The notes: generated by a model not told the origin, from the sequence alone. Positions 1-7,036 are shown, numbered from the stretch's first letter. The stretch: DNA of 9,085 bases from Actinomycetota bacterium (GCA_030688105.1 JAUYIV010000028.1:1-9085), one strand, 5' to 3'. Numbers and translations are program-made.

Positions 1-2
1 TC

Positions 3-689
3 ACCGCGGGCGTCAACAAGATCGACCTCGAGTCGACCGAGCGCAACCAGGGCAACACCGGTTACCAGGGCACCACCATCTGGGGCTTTGGCGACGGCGG
101 CCGCGTCATCGGCATCGCCCACACCGCGGATGGCAAGACGAGCGACGTGGTCGACGCACACGGCAGCTCGGTCTACAAGCTCGACAATGAGACCAACACG
201 GTCGTCGGCTCGACCAGCGCCGGGGTGGCGGGGCCCTACGGGGCCTGCCTCAACTGGGATGAGACCAGGCTGTACGTGATCGGCAAGGGCGAGGGCAGTC
301 ACAACAAGGGCGACGTGGTCGGCATCGTCGACACGGCCACGATGCGACAGACCCGTGACCTGCACCAGATGCCGATCGCACTCGGCGGCTCGGCATCGAG
401 CATCGACCACTGCGTTCTGCACCCGGATCCGGAGGTCAACGAGCTCTGGATCTCGAACATGAACGGGTGGGAGATGATCGTCCTGGACCTCAACACCAAT
501 GAGGTGGAGGCATACATCCCGACGCCGAACGGCGGCGACACCCACGGCGGCGCATTCGTCCGCTCTGAGCCGGATTGGAGTGGCACGCTGCTCGCCGACA
601 TGGGCGGGCCGCACGTCGCCGAGATCTGGCAGCTCCGCGCGACACTCGCAGCAGAGGCCGCGGCAGCCTTGGGCACCGAGGGCGGATGA
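3..689 (+). CDS. Beta-propeller-like protein, C-terminal part (5' end outside window)
   Basis: The frame is open from the window edge and ends at TGA (687-689), giving 228 visible residues with no start in view. Blade-like strands recur, each a glycine-rich turn followed by hydrophobic beta segments: VDAHGSSVYKLDNETNTVVG, then a segment with RLYVIGKG followed by GDVVGIVDTATM, then ELWISNMNGWEMIVLDLNTN. This pattern (display a value, 'D..TN.V', repeat) is typical of YVTN/YncE-type propellers, which are often secreted or periplasmic. A DTHGGAFV stretch followed by LLADMGGPHVAEIW forms the last blade. The end is an alanine-rich tail (LAAEAAAALGTEGG) without an anchor. No cofactor site can be assigned from this fragment and the substrate is unknown. 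It could also be the propeller half of a larger enzyme. The coding frame is well supported; the family call is by repeat pattern only. Confidence 0.7.
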   Translation, partial: TAGVNKIDLESTERNQGNTGYQGTTIWGFGDGGRVIGIAHTADGKTSDVVDAHGSSVYKLDNETNTVVGSTSAGVAGPYGACLNWDETRLYVIGKGEGSHNKGDVVGIVDTATMRQTRDLHQMPIALGGSASSIDHCVLHPDPEVNELWISNMNGWEMIVLDLNTNEVEAYIPTPNGGDTHGGAFVRSEPDWSGTLLADMGGPHVAEIWQLRATLAAEAAAALGTEGG

Positions 690-716
690 CCTGACCACCG
701 ACGATCCACACGGATC

Positions 717-750
717 GACGATGCCCCCGGCGCACACCGGGGGCATCGTT
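717..750 (+). terminator. Strong hairpin terminator, probably bidirectional
   Basis: A perfect inverted repeat pairs 719-730 (CGATGCCCCCGG) with 737-748 (CCGGGGGCATCG) around a 6-base loop (CGCACA). A718-T749 extends it to 13 pairs. A T-rich tract (TTCGTTCT) follows on the + strand. It sits 28 bases after the stop of the propeller gene and about 80 bases beyond the end of guaA on the other strand, between convergent genes. It can therefore serve the + gene and back up guaA. The T tract on the minus side is weak. Confidence 0.8.
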
Positions 751-776
751 CGTTCTGCCGAGCGCCGAGGCGTTCT

Positions 777-811
777 GGCCGTTGGCGGTCAGCCGTAGGC
801 CGTTGGCCGGC
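777..811. repeat. Degenerate heptamer array (GGCCGTT type)
   Basis: Five consecutive 7-base units can be read: GGCCGTT, GGCGGTC, AGCCGTA, GGCCGTT, GGCCGGC. The 10-base word GGCCGTTGGC recurs exactly 21 bases apart (777-786 and 798-807), which is three units. It lies in the gap between the convergent propeller gene and guaA. It is more decayed than the other arrays in the window and would not be noticed without them. Confidence 0.5.
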
Positions 812-827
812 CCGGCGCAGCCGGGCC
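809..827 (-). terminator. Possible guaA 3' hairpin
   Basis: GGCCCGG (809-815) and CCGGGCC (821-827) form a 7-bp all-GC stem with a 5-base loop, beginning inside the guaA stop codon (TAG, 827-829 read on minus). No T tract follows, so this may be only an mRNA 3'-end structure or a non-canonical terminator. The stronger hairpin at 717-750 lies downstream. Confidence 0.35.
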
Positions 828-2371
828 TACTCCCACTCGATCGTCGCCGGAGGCTTCGACGTCACGTCGTAGGCTACCCGGTTGATCCCGGCGACCTCGT
901 TGACGATCCGCGACGAGATCCGCTCCAGCACCTCATAGGGCAGTCGCACCCAGTCCGCGGTCATGGCGTCCTCCGACGACACCGCCCTGATGACGAGCGG
1001 GTAGGCGTAGGTCCGGGTGTCCCCCTGCACGCCGACGGTCTGCAGCGCCGGAAGGATGCCGAAGGCCTGCCAGACCTCACGCTCGAGCCCGGCCCGCCTG
1101 ACCTCCTCGGTGATGATCGCGTCGGCCTTCCGCAGGATGTCCAGCCTCTCGCGGGTGACCTCGCCGATGACTCGGACCGCCAGCCCCGGCCCGGGGAAGG
1201 GCTGGCGCCAGACGACCGCCTCGGGCAATCCGAGTTCCTCACCCACGGCGCGGACCTCGTCCTTGAAGAGGTCCCGGAGGGGCTCGACCAACTCGAAGTC
1301 CATCTCTTCGGGCAACCCGCCGACGTTGTGATGGCTCTTGATCCGGGCGGCGTCGCGGGTCCCCGACTCGATGACATCCGGGTAGAGAGTCCCTTGGACA
1401 AGGAAATGCGCCTCGGAGTGATCGCGAGCGAACTCCTCGAAGACCCTGATGAAGGTCTCACCGATGATTCGGCGCTTCGTCTCCGGGTCGGTCACGCCTT
1501 CGAGGCCACCGAGGAAGCGGTCCGCGGCGTCGATCACCACCAGGTCGGCGCCGAGGCTGCCGTTGAAGGCCTCCTCGACCTGCGCCACCTCCCCGGCCCG
1601 AAGCAGCCCATGGTCGACGAGGACACAGGTGAGCCGGTCGCCGATGGCGCGGTGGACCAGCGCGGCGGCGACGGCCGAGTCCACCCCACCCGACAAGGCG
1701 CAGATGGCGTGCTCGTCACCGATCTGGGCGCGTACTGCGGCCACGGCCTGCTCGATGATCCCCATATGCGTCCACGTGGGACGAGCACCGCATACGTCGT
1801 ACAGGAAGCGCTTGAGGATCTCCTGGCCCCGCGGGGTGTGCCCAACCTCGGGGTGGAACTGGACCCCGCACATCCGCCGATCGGGGTCTTCCATGGCGGC
1901 CACCGGGGAGGACGGTGTCGATGCGGTCACCACGAACCCCGGAGGGGGCTTGACCACCGAGTCGCGATGGCTCATCCAGACCTCCTGGCGATCCGGCAAC
2001 CCGTCGAGCAAGACGCTCGAACCGGCGACGGCGAGATCGGTGCGGCCGAACTCCGCCTCCTCGGTGCGGGCGACGTCGCCCCCGAGGGCGTGCGCCAGCA
2101 CCTGGTGCCCGTAACAGATCCCGAGGATCGGAATGCCCAGCTCGAGGATCCCGTGATCGATGTCGTAGGCATCCTCGGCGTATACCGAGGCGGGACCGCC
2201 CGAGAGGATGATGCCGGTCGGTGGCCGGGCGGCCACCTCGGCGGCGGTGATCTCCCGGGGCACGATCTCGGAGAACACGTGGGCCTCGCGGACCCGGCGC
2301 GCGATCAGTCGGGCGTACTGCGCACCAAAGTCGACCACCAGCACCCGGTCGAGCTCGGTCGAGTCCATCAC
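827..2371 (-). CDS. guaA: GMP synthase (glutamine-hydrolysing)
   Basis: Converts XMP to GMP using ATP and glutamine, the last step of guanine nucleotide synthesis, in the cytoplasm. At 514 residues it has the usual family length and is complete. The N-terminal class I amidotransferase domain carries the nucleophile Cys86 in GICYGHQ and the partners His173 and Glu175 in VQFHPEV. The ATP pyrophosphatase domain has the P-loop-like motif ALSGGVDS (Ser227-Ser232). The C-terminal dimerisation domain ends in the conserved KPPATIEWE. The start is GTG at 2369-2371, immediately followed by ATG (2366-2368); either may be used. The GTG overlaps the TGA of guaB3 as GTGA, so translation is probably coupled to guaB3. 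No separate promoter is visible. All catalytic motifs are intact and codon use matches the neighbours. Confidence 0.97.
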   Translation of the reverse strand: MMDSTELDRVLVVDFGAQYARLIARRVREAHVFSEIVPREITAAEVAARPPTGIILSGGPASVYAEDAYDIDHGILELGIPILGICYGHQVLAHALGGDVARTEEAEFGRTDLAVAGSSVLLDGLPDRQEVWMSHRDSVVKPPPGFVVTASTPSSPVAAMEDPDRRMCGVQFHPEVGHTPRGQEILKRFLYDVCGARPTWTHMGIIEQAVAAVRAQIGDEHAICALSGGVDSAVAAALVHRAIGDRLTCVLVDHGLLRAGEVAQVEEAFNGSLGADLVVIDAADRFLGGLEGVTDPETKRRIIGETFIRVFEEFARDHSEAHFLVQGTLYPDVIESGTRDAARIKSHHNVGGLPEEMDFELVEPLRDLFKDEVRAVGEELGLPEAVVWRQPFPGPGLAVRVIGEVTRERLDILRKADAIITEEVRRAGLEREVWQAFGILPALQTVGVQGDTRTYAYPLVIRAVSSEDAMTADWVRLPYEVLERISSRIVNEVAGINRVAYDVTSKPPATIEWE

Positions 2372-3525
2372 CCCATGCCGACCCGCTGGTCTCGCTGGAG
2401 GGCCTTGCCCTCGGTCTTCAGCGCCGGAGCGACCATCACCTCTGCCTTCTGAAACTCCTTCAGATCGGCGTACCCCGTGGTCGCCATCGAGACCCGCAGC
2501 GCCCCGAAGAGGTTCCGGCGGCCGTCGTTCTCGTGCGCCGGTCCGACCAGGATCTCCTCGAGGGTGCCGAGCTCACCGACTTCGACCCGGGCACCCCGGG
2601 GAAGCGAGGGATGGAAGGTGGCCATGCCCCAATGGTGGCCGCGGCCCGGGGCCTCCGTAGCGGCGGCAATTGGCGAACCCAGCATCACGGCATCGGCGCC
2701 ACAGGCGATTGCTTTGGCGATGTCACCTCCGGTCCGCATGCCGCCGTCGGCGATGACATGCACATACCGGCCGCTCTCGTCGAGGTAGCGGATGCGAGCT
2801 CCGGCTGCGTCGGCGATCGCCGTCGCCTGGGGCACCCCCACCCCCAGAACCCCCCGGGTGGTGCAGGCGGCTCCCGGGCCCACCCCGACAAGGACGCCGA
2901 TCGCCCCGGTCCTCATGAGATGGAGCGCGGTGGAGAAGGAGGCGCATCCCCCGACGATCACGGGAAGCTCAAAACCGGCGATGAACTCCTTGAGGTTGAG
3001 CGGCTCGGCTCGGGTGGAGACGTGCTGCGCCGAGACCACGGTGCCCTGGATGACCAGGATGTCGAGGCCGGCCCTGACGGTGAGTCGGCCAAACTCCGCG
3101 ACCCGCTGGGGAGTGAGGCTCGCCGCCGTGGTGATCCCTTCCCGCTTCATGTCGGTGATCCGCTGCCCGATCAGATCGGGGTCTACCGGCTCGAGGTAGA
3201 TCTCCTGCATCCGTCGGGTCGCCTTCTCGGTCGAGAGCGAGGCGATCTCTTCGAACAGCGGCTCGGGGTCCGCGTAGCGGGTCCACAGCCCCTCGAGGTT
3301 GAGGACTCCGAGCCCTCCCAGCCTGCCGATTAATACGGCGGTCGCCGGGCTCACCGCCGAGTCCATGGCCGAGGCCAGCATGGGCAGTGGGAACGAGAAG
3401 GCGTCGACCTCCCAAGAGATGTCGACGTCGTCGGGGTCGCGGGTCCGCCGGCTGGGGACGATGGCGATGTCGTCGAGGCTCCACGCCCGCCTGCCGGTCT
3501 TGCCGAACCCGATGTCGATGTCCAT
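2368..3525 (-). CDS. guaB3: GuaB3-family IMP dehydrogenase-related protein
   Basis: A TIM-barrel protein of the IMP dehydrogenase/GMP reductase superfamily, 385 residues. It is shorter than a standard GuaB (about 490) because it has no CBS pair. The active-site loop is GVGPGAACTTRGVLGVG with the candidate catalytic cysteine at Cys221. The phosphate-binding segment is VIADGGMRTGGDIAKAIACG (residues 257-276). The C-terminal part has the family block NLFGALRVSMATTGYADLKE. Known: actinobacteria carry GuaB3 beside the true IMP dehydrogenase (GuaB2); its own activity is less certain, although related cyanobacterial enzymes have been reported as active. The start is ATG with AGGA seven bases upstream (3533-3536 read on minus). 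Its stop overlaps the guaA start by four bases, placing it in the IMP to GMP branch. A second gene for canonical guaB, if present, is outside the window. Confidence 0.93.
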   Translation of the reverse strand: MDIDIGFGKTGRRAWSLDDIAIVPSRRTRDPDDVDISWEVDAFSFPLPMLASAMDSAVSPATAVLIGRLGGLGVLNLEGLWTRYADPEPLFEEIASLSTEKATRRMQEIYLEPVDPDLIGQRITDMKREGITTAASLTPQRVAEFGRLTVRAGLDILVIQGTVVSAQHVSTRAEPLNLKEFIAGFELPVIVGGCASFSTALHLMRTGAIGVLVGVGPGAACTTRGVLGVGVPQATAIADAAGARIRYLDESGRYVHVIADGGMRTGGDIAKAIACGADAVMLGSPIAAATEAPGRGHHWGMATFHPSLPRGARVEVGELGTLEEILVGPAHENDGRRNLFGALRVSMATTGYADLKEFQKAEVMVAPALKTEGKALQRDQRVGMG

Positions 3526-3573
3526 GCGCGCGTCCTGGTCGGTGTGCTTGCAGGCGGAGGGTAGCGAGAAGGA

Positions 3574-3615
3574 GGCAGGCGGCAGGTGGCAGATGGCAGA
3601 TGGCAGATGGCATGG
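3574..3615 (+). repeat. Heptamer array, left arm (GGCAGRT)
   Basis: Consecutive 7-base units are GGCAGGC, GGCAGGT, GGCAGAT, GGCAGAT, GGCAGAT and a last diverged GGCATGG. It lies 48 bases upstream of the guaB3 start and 38 bases before the four-helix gene. Its unit is the reverse complement of the array at 4019-4051, so the two flank the four-helix gene as inverted arms. Confidence 0.85.
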
Positions 3616-3653
3616 GCCTAGGAAACGGCAACGAAGCCTGATAAGTCCATCGT

Positions 3654-4004
3654 GTGCGCGACTATCGCACCCTCATCGTCTGGCAGCGTGCCGACGAGGT
3701 AGTCCGGTTGGTCTACGAGCTGACCGAATCGTTGCCCCGCGACGAGCGGTTCGGTCTCACGGCTCAAATGCGAAGAGCCGCGGTATCGGTCGCATCGAAC
3801 ATCGCCGAGGCTGCTGGGCGAGCGTCGGATCCGGACTCAGCGCGGCTGTTGTCGATTGCGGCCGGATCGGCCAGCGAACTCCAATACCAACTCGAACTCG
3901 TGATCGAGTTGGGGTACGCCAACGGACGGGCCCGTCAAGCCCTTGCAGCCTCCCATGAGGTCAAGCGGATGCTCGCTTCGCTCATCTCGAAGTGGCGCAG
4001 GTGA
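3654..4004 (+). CDS. Four-helix bundle protein, S23/23S rRNA IVP family
   Basis: A 116-residue protein with the family hallmarks: an N-terminal YRTLIVWQRADEVV helix start, then LTESLPRDERFGLTAQMRRAAVSVASNIAEA, a serine/alanine-rich middle helix (LLSIAAGSASELQYQLELV), and a last amphipathic helix (ASHEVKRMLASLISKWRR). Known: this family occurs in 23S rRNA intervening sequences, is related to the Avd accessory protein of diversity-generating retroelements, and forms pentameric barrels thought to bind nucleic acid; the free-standing members have no settled role. The start is GTG at 3654; an in-frame TAA at 3642-3644 excludes an earlier one. No clear Shine-Dalgarno sequence precedes it. It runs opposite to trpS and guaB3 and lies between inverted heptamer arrays. 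No reverse transcriptase or variable repeat is present here, so a retroelement role is not supported. Confidence 0.88.
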   Translation: MRDYRTLIVWQRADEVVRLVYELTESLPRDERFGLTAQMRRAAVSVASNIAEAAGRASDPDSARLLSIAAGSASELQYQLELVIELGYANGRARQALAASHEVKRMLASLISKWRR

Positions 4005-4018
4005 TTCCGCCGAGTAAG

Positions 4019-4051
4019 CCTGCCACCTGCCACCTGCCACCTGCCACCTGC
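4019..4051 (-). repeat. Heptamer array, right arm (GGCAGGT on minus)
   Basis: Four exact CCTGCCA units plus a partial fifth (CCTGC) run without interruption; read on minus this is GGCAGGT repeated. It starts 14 bases after the stop of the four-helix gene and ends 10 bases before the end of trpS, so it lies in the trpS 3' region. It pairs perfectly with one unit of the left array and at 6 of 7 positions with the three GGCAGAT units. Confidence 0.88.
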
Positions 4052-4060
4052 GATGTGCCG

Positions 4061-5041
4061 CTACCCGCGCAACCCCACTCTTTCCCGCACCCGCTGCTGA
4101 AAGACTTCTGCCTTCTCGTGCGCCTCGAGCGCGCCGGCGCGGACGATCTGCTCGACGTCTCCGTCATCGAGCGCCGCGAAGGCGGCGCGGATCGGCGCGA
4201 GGCCTTCGATCACGGATTCGGCCACGGCCTCCTTGAACTTGCCGTAACCACCGGTGCCGTACTCGCCCTCGATCGACTCGAGCGGGCGGCCGGTGAAGAG
4301 CGACATCATCTCGATCAGGTTCGAGATCCCCGGCTTCTGCTCCCAGTCGAATCGGACATCGGAACCCGAGTCGGTGACCGCAGCCTTGATTCGGGCCCTG
4401 ATCGTGTCGGGGTCGTCGAGGACGAGGATTCGGCTCCCCGGATCGGGGTCCGACTTCGACATCTTCACCTTCGGATCCTGAAGCGACATGATCCGGGCGC
4501 CGTGCTCGGGGATGATCGGCTCCGGTATCGGGAACTCCTCCCCAAACCGGAAGTTGAAGCGCTCGGCCAGGTCGCGGGCCAACTCGAGGTGCTGTCTCTG
4601 GTCGTCGCCCACCGGGACTGCATCGGCCCGGTACAGCAGGATGTCGGCGGCCATGAGCACGGGGTAGGCGAATAGCCCGAGGTTCGCCCCGGTGGTCCCA
4701 GACTTCTCCTTGAACTGGGTCATACGACTCAGCTGACCGGTGCCGGTGATTGTCCCGAGGATCCATGCGAGCTCGACGTGGTGCGGGACCTCACTCTGGT
4801 AGTAGTAGAGCGACCGTTTTGGGTCGACCCCACATGCGATCAACACCCTGGCGGCCTCGCCGCGCTCCTTGGCGAAATCGGAAGTGTCGTATTCGACCGT
4901 CATCGCATGCAGATCGACGATGCAATAGATACAGTCGTACTCGTCCTGGAGCCGCACCCAGTTCCGCAGCGCACCCAGGTAGTTGCCGACGTGAATGTTG
5001 CCGGTGGGCTGCAGCCCGGAGAAGACGGTCTTCCGTTTCAC
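4061..5041 (-). CDS. trpS: Tryptophan-tRNA ligase
   Basis: Class I aminoacyl-tRNA synthetase that charges tRNA-Trp in the cytoplasm. It has 326 residues, the normal size for the bacterial form. The HIGH-type signature is PTGNIHVGNYLGA (residues 12-24), the KMSKS loop is KVKMSKSDPD with KMSKS at 193-197, and the conserved VGDDQRQHLEL (144-154) lies between them, as expected for TrpRS. The start is GTG at 5039-5041, fixed by a GGAGG four bases upstream. The stop is TAG (4061-4063), followed almost at once by a heptamer array. It is divergent from fhs. A short hairpin precedes its ribosome binding site. No T-box consensus was found in the leader. Confidence 0.96.
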   Translation of the reverse strand: MKRKTVFSGLQPTGNIHVGNYLGALRNWVRLQDEYDCIYCIVDLHAMTVEYDTSDFAKERGEAARVLIACGVDPKRSLYYYQSEVPHHVELAWILGTITGTGQLSRMTQFKEKSGTTGANLGLFAYPVLMAADILLYRADAVPVGDDQRQHLELARDLAERFNFRFGEEFPIPEPIIPEHGARIMSLQDPKVKMSKSDPDPGSRILVLDDPDTIRARIKAAVTDSGSDVRFDWEQKPGISNLIEMMSLFTGRPLESIEGEYGTGGYGKFKEAVAESVIEGLAPIRAAFAALDDGDVEQIVRAGALEAHEKAEVFQQRVRERVGLRG

Positions 5042-5045
5042 CTTT

Positions 5046-5050
5046 CCTCC
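5046..5050 (-). promoter_or_regulatory. trpS ribosome binding site
   Basis: GGAGG on the minus strand, followed by AAAG and then GTG (5041-5039). It is the strongest Shine-Dalgarno sequence in the window and decides the GTG start of trpS. Confidence 0.85.
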
Positions 5051-5055
5051 AAAGA

Positions 5056-5080
5056 GACGCCGATGGTGCCCACCGGCGTC
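5056..5080 (-). promoter_or_regulatory. Hairpin in trpS leader
   Basis: GACGCCG (5056-5062) and CGGCGTC (5074-5080) form a 7-bp perfect stem with an 11-base loop, ending five bases from the trpS ribosome binding site. It could influence initiation, but there is no anti-structure or known tryptophan-sensing motif. A short reading frame MWDDLTPVGTIGVSLEER (5094 to 5038) runs through it. Regulatory function is a guess. Confidence 0.3.
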
Positions 5081-5223
5081 AGATCATCCCACATGGCGCG
5101 GAGGGGGTGCTCGCCCAGACCGGTCGGGCTCCAACCCCGCAGAAACCCTCCTGCCGGTGGCGGGGGCCGAGGCTGTTCGGCGGGGCCAGCAGGGCGGAAG
5201 GCCCTGGTCCGGTTCAGGTCGCG

Positions 5224-5228
5224 GGAGG
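5224..5228 (+). promoter_or_regulatory. fhs ribosome binding site
   Basis: GGAGG, 11 bases before the ATG at 5240. The spacing is slightly long, but it supports 5240 over the upstream start candidates in the same open frame, which would overlap trpS. Confidence 0.6.
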
Positions 5229-5239
5229 ACGCTGGTCCC

Positions 5240-6928
5240 ATGCCCACCGATCTCGACATCGCCAGGGCCGCGAACCCGCGTCCCATCGAAGAAGTCGCCA
5301 ACGATCTCGGACTGCCGGCCGGCACCCTCCAGCCGTGGGGCCCGGGAGTGGCGAAGGTCTCGCTCGCCGCCATGAGCCGGCTCGGTCCGCCGCGGGCGAA
5401 GTATGTGCTCGTCACCGCGACCACCCCGACCCCCTTCGGCGAGGGCAAGACCACCGTCGCCATCGGCCTGTCCCAGGCATTCAATCGGCTCGGCTCGAGA
5501 TCGGTCGTGACGCTTCGGCAACCGTCGCTGGGCCCCACATTCGGGATCAAGGGTGGTGCCGCCGGCGGCGGGTACTCGCAGGTGATACCGATGGAACGGA
5601 TGAACCTGCATCTGACCGGCGACTTCCACGCCGCCACATCGGCCACCAACCTGCTGGCGGCGCTCATCGACGCTCACCTCTACCACGGGAACGCGCTGAA
5701 CCTGGGCATCAACGACATTCCCTGGCACCGCGTCCTCGATGTGAACGACCGGGCCCTCCGTCGAATGGTGATCGGCCTGGGAGATGCCGCCGATGGGGTG
5801 CCGCGCCAGGAGTCGGTCGACATCACCGCCGCCGGGGAGGTCATGGCGATCCTGGCTCTGGCCGGCGGGCTGGGCGACCTGCGAGCTCGCCTGGCCCGGG
5901 TCATCATCGGCTACGACAGGAGCCGGCGGCCGGTCACCGCCGGTGACCTCGGGGCCGCGGGCGCCATGACCGTGCTCATGCAGGAGGCGCTCCAGCCCAA
6001 CCTGCTGCAGACGCTCGAGGGCGGACCCGCCCTCGTCCATGCCGGTCCCTTCGCCAATGTCGCCCCGGGCGTCTCGTCGGTCGTCGCGGACGCGCTGGCG
6101 GTGCGGGCCGCAGATTATGTCGTGACCGAGGCCGGTTTCGGGGCGGAGGTCGGCGCCGAAAAGTTCTTCAACCTCAAATGCCGGGCGTCGGGCCTCGAAC
6201 CCGATGCCGCGGTGATCGTGACGACCATCCGCGGTCTCAAGGCGCAGTCGGGGAGGCATCGCATCGTGGCGGGCCGCGACCTGCCGTGGGCGCTTCTCGA
6301 GGACCGGCCCGAGGAGGTCGAGGCCGGCGCGTCGAACCTGGAGCGGCACGTCGAGATCGTTCGCCTGCATGGCGTCGAGCCGGTGGTGGCGATCAACGTC
6401 TTCCCCGGCGATCACCCGGCGGAGTTGCGAGCGGTCGGCGAGATCTGCGACTCCCTCGGGGTCCGCCACGCCCTCACCCGAGCGCACACCGACGGCGGAG
6501 CCGGCTGCCTCGACCTCGCCGAGGCCGTCGGGCTGGCGACATCGCAGCCATCGAAATTCAAGCCGCTCTACCCGGTCGACCTCGGGCTCCGCGACAAGAT
6601 CGACATGATCGCCACTCGGGTCTACGGCGCGGACGGCGTGACCTTCGAGAAGGCAGCAGAGACCGATATCCGAAGGGCCGAGGCCAACGGCTTCGGCGAC
6701 CTCGGGGTGTGCGTCGCCAAGACCTCGCTTTCGATCACCCACGATCCGTCGGTGAGGGGAGCGCCCCGGGGCTGGACCCTCCCGGTTCGCCGGGTCGGGG
6801 TCTCCGCGGGCGCCGGATTCGTGGTCCCCCTCACCGGCGAGATCCGAACCATGCCGGGCCTCGGCTCCAAGCCGGCGGCTCTGGGCATCGACATCGATCC
6901 CGACGGAAGGATCGTGGGACTCTCGTAA
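5240..6928 (+). CDS. fhs: Formate-tetrahydrofolate ligase
   Basis: Makes 10-formyl-tetrahydrofolate from formate, ATP and tetrahydrofolate, feeding purine synthesis and initiator tRNA formylation; it is also the entry step for formate in folate C1 metabolism. It has 562 residues, the usual length for the bacterial enzyme. The nucleotide-binding loop is TPTPFGEGKTT (62-72). It is followed by the family block LRQPSLGPTFGIKGGAAGGG and the MERMNLHLTGDFHAATSATN segment. PGLGSKPA lies near the C-terminus. The frame is open back to 4778, but the preceding residues resemble nothing in the family, overlap trpS antisense, and lack a ribosome binding site; the protein matches from MPTDLDIARAA. No folD or other C1 gene is adjacent. 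Heptamer arrays follow the TAA. Confidence 0.96.
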   Translation: MPTDLDIARAANPRPIEEVANDLGLPAGTLQPWGPGVAKVSLAAMSRLGPPRAKYVLVTATTPTPFGEGKTTVAIGLSQAFNRLGSRSVVTLRQPSLGPTFGIKGGAAGGGYSQVIPMERMNLHLTGDFHAATSATNLLAALIDAHLYHGNALNLGINDIPWHRVLDVNDRALRRMVIGLGDAADGVPRQESVDITAAGEVMAILALAGGLGDLRARLARVIIGYDRSRRPVTAGDLGAAGAMTVLMQEALQPNLLQTLEGGPALVHAGPFANVAPGVSSVVADALAVRAADYVVTEAGFGAEVGAEKFFNLKCRASGLEPDAAVIVTTIRGLKAQSGRHRIVAGRDLPWALLEDRPEEVEAGASNLERHVEIVRLHGVEPVVAINVFPGDHPAELRAVGEICDSLGVRHALTRAHTDGGAGCLDLAEAVGLATSQPSKFKPLYPVDLGLRDKIDMIATRVYGADGVTFEKAAETDIRRAEANGFGDLGVCVAKTSLSITHDPSVRGAPRGWTLPVRRVGVSAGAGFVVPLTGEIRTMPGLGSKPAALGIDIDPDGRIVGLS

Positions 6929-6930
6929 TT

Positions 6931-6965
6931 GGCCATCGGCCTTCGGCCATCGGCCTTCGGCCGGA
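6931..6965 (+). repeat. Heptamer array (GGCCATC/GGCCTTC alternating)
   Basis: Units GGCCATC, GGCCTTC, GGCCATC, GGCCTTC, GGCCGGA begin two bases after the fhs stop. The first four make a perfect 14-base duplication, so the unit pair was probably copied together. Each unit contains the palindrome GGCC, so small hairpins could form in the fhs 3' region. Confidence 0.85.
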
Positions 6966-6989
6966 CTGGGCTCTCACATCGGCTCTTCT

Positions 6990-7017
6990 GGCTGAAGGCT
7001 GAAGGCTGAGGGCTATT
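6990..7017 (+). repeat. Heptamer array (GGCTGAA)
   Basis: Units GGCTGAA, GGCTGAA, GGCTGAG, GGCTATT. A further possible unit, GGCTCTT, lies at 6981-6987, slightly out of register. The array lies 19 bases upstream of the Nfu/HEAT gene and 24 bases after the previous array, from which it differs in sequence. Confidence 0.75.
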
Positions 7018-7036
7018 CGGGTGCCAACATGGCGCC

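Larger units (their letters stand above)
3574..4051 (+). mobile_element. Candidate inserted unit: four-helix ORF between inverted heptamer arrays
   Basis: The interval separates two minus-strand housekeeping genes (trpS and guaB3) with a single + strand ORF whose ends are bracketed by complementary heptamer arrays (GGCAGRT at left, ACCTGCC at right). Coding GC is about 63% over 3661-3900 by my count, against 68-75% in two 60-base samples of fhs. Known: 23S rRNA intervening sequences combine complementary ends with an ORF of this same protein family. No transposase, integrase or target-site duplication is visible, so mobility is inference. Confidence 0.35.

Noticed and set aside
782..2452. Long + strand open frame (556 codons) opposite guaA
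   Set aside because: It is the antisense shadow of guaA in high-GC codon use: proline/arginine/glycine/aspartate-rich composition, no domain, and guaA has every catalytic motif.
3654..4004. Avd component of a diversity-generating retroelement
   Set aside because: The protein is of the related fold, but no reverse transcriptase, template repeat or variable repeat is in the window.
3574..4051. CRISPR array
   Set aside because: The repeats are contiguous 7-mers without spacers, and no cas gene is present.
4778..5239. N-terminal extension of fhs in the same open frame
   Set aside because: It overlaps trpS antisense, does not resemble the family, and the ATG at 5240 has a GGAGG upstream and gives the normal length.
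5042..5239. T-box or folate/glycine riboswitch in the trpS/fhs divergent region
   Set aside because: I looked for the T-box core and for glycine, cobalamin and tetrahydrofolate riboswitch consensus words on both strands and found none; only generic GC-rich hairpins are present.
5084..6742. Long minus-strand open frame (552 codons) opposite fhs
   Set aside because: Antisense shadow; low-complexity R/G/D/H composition and no family motif, whereas fhs is clearly real.
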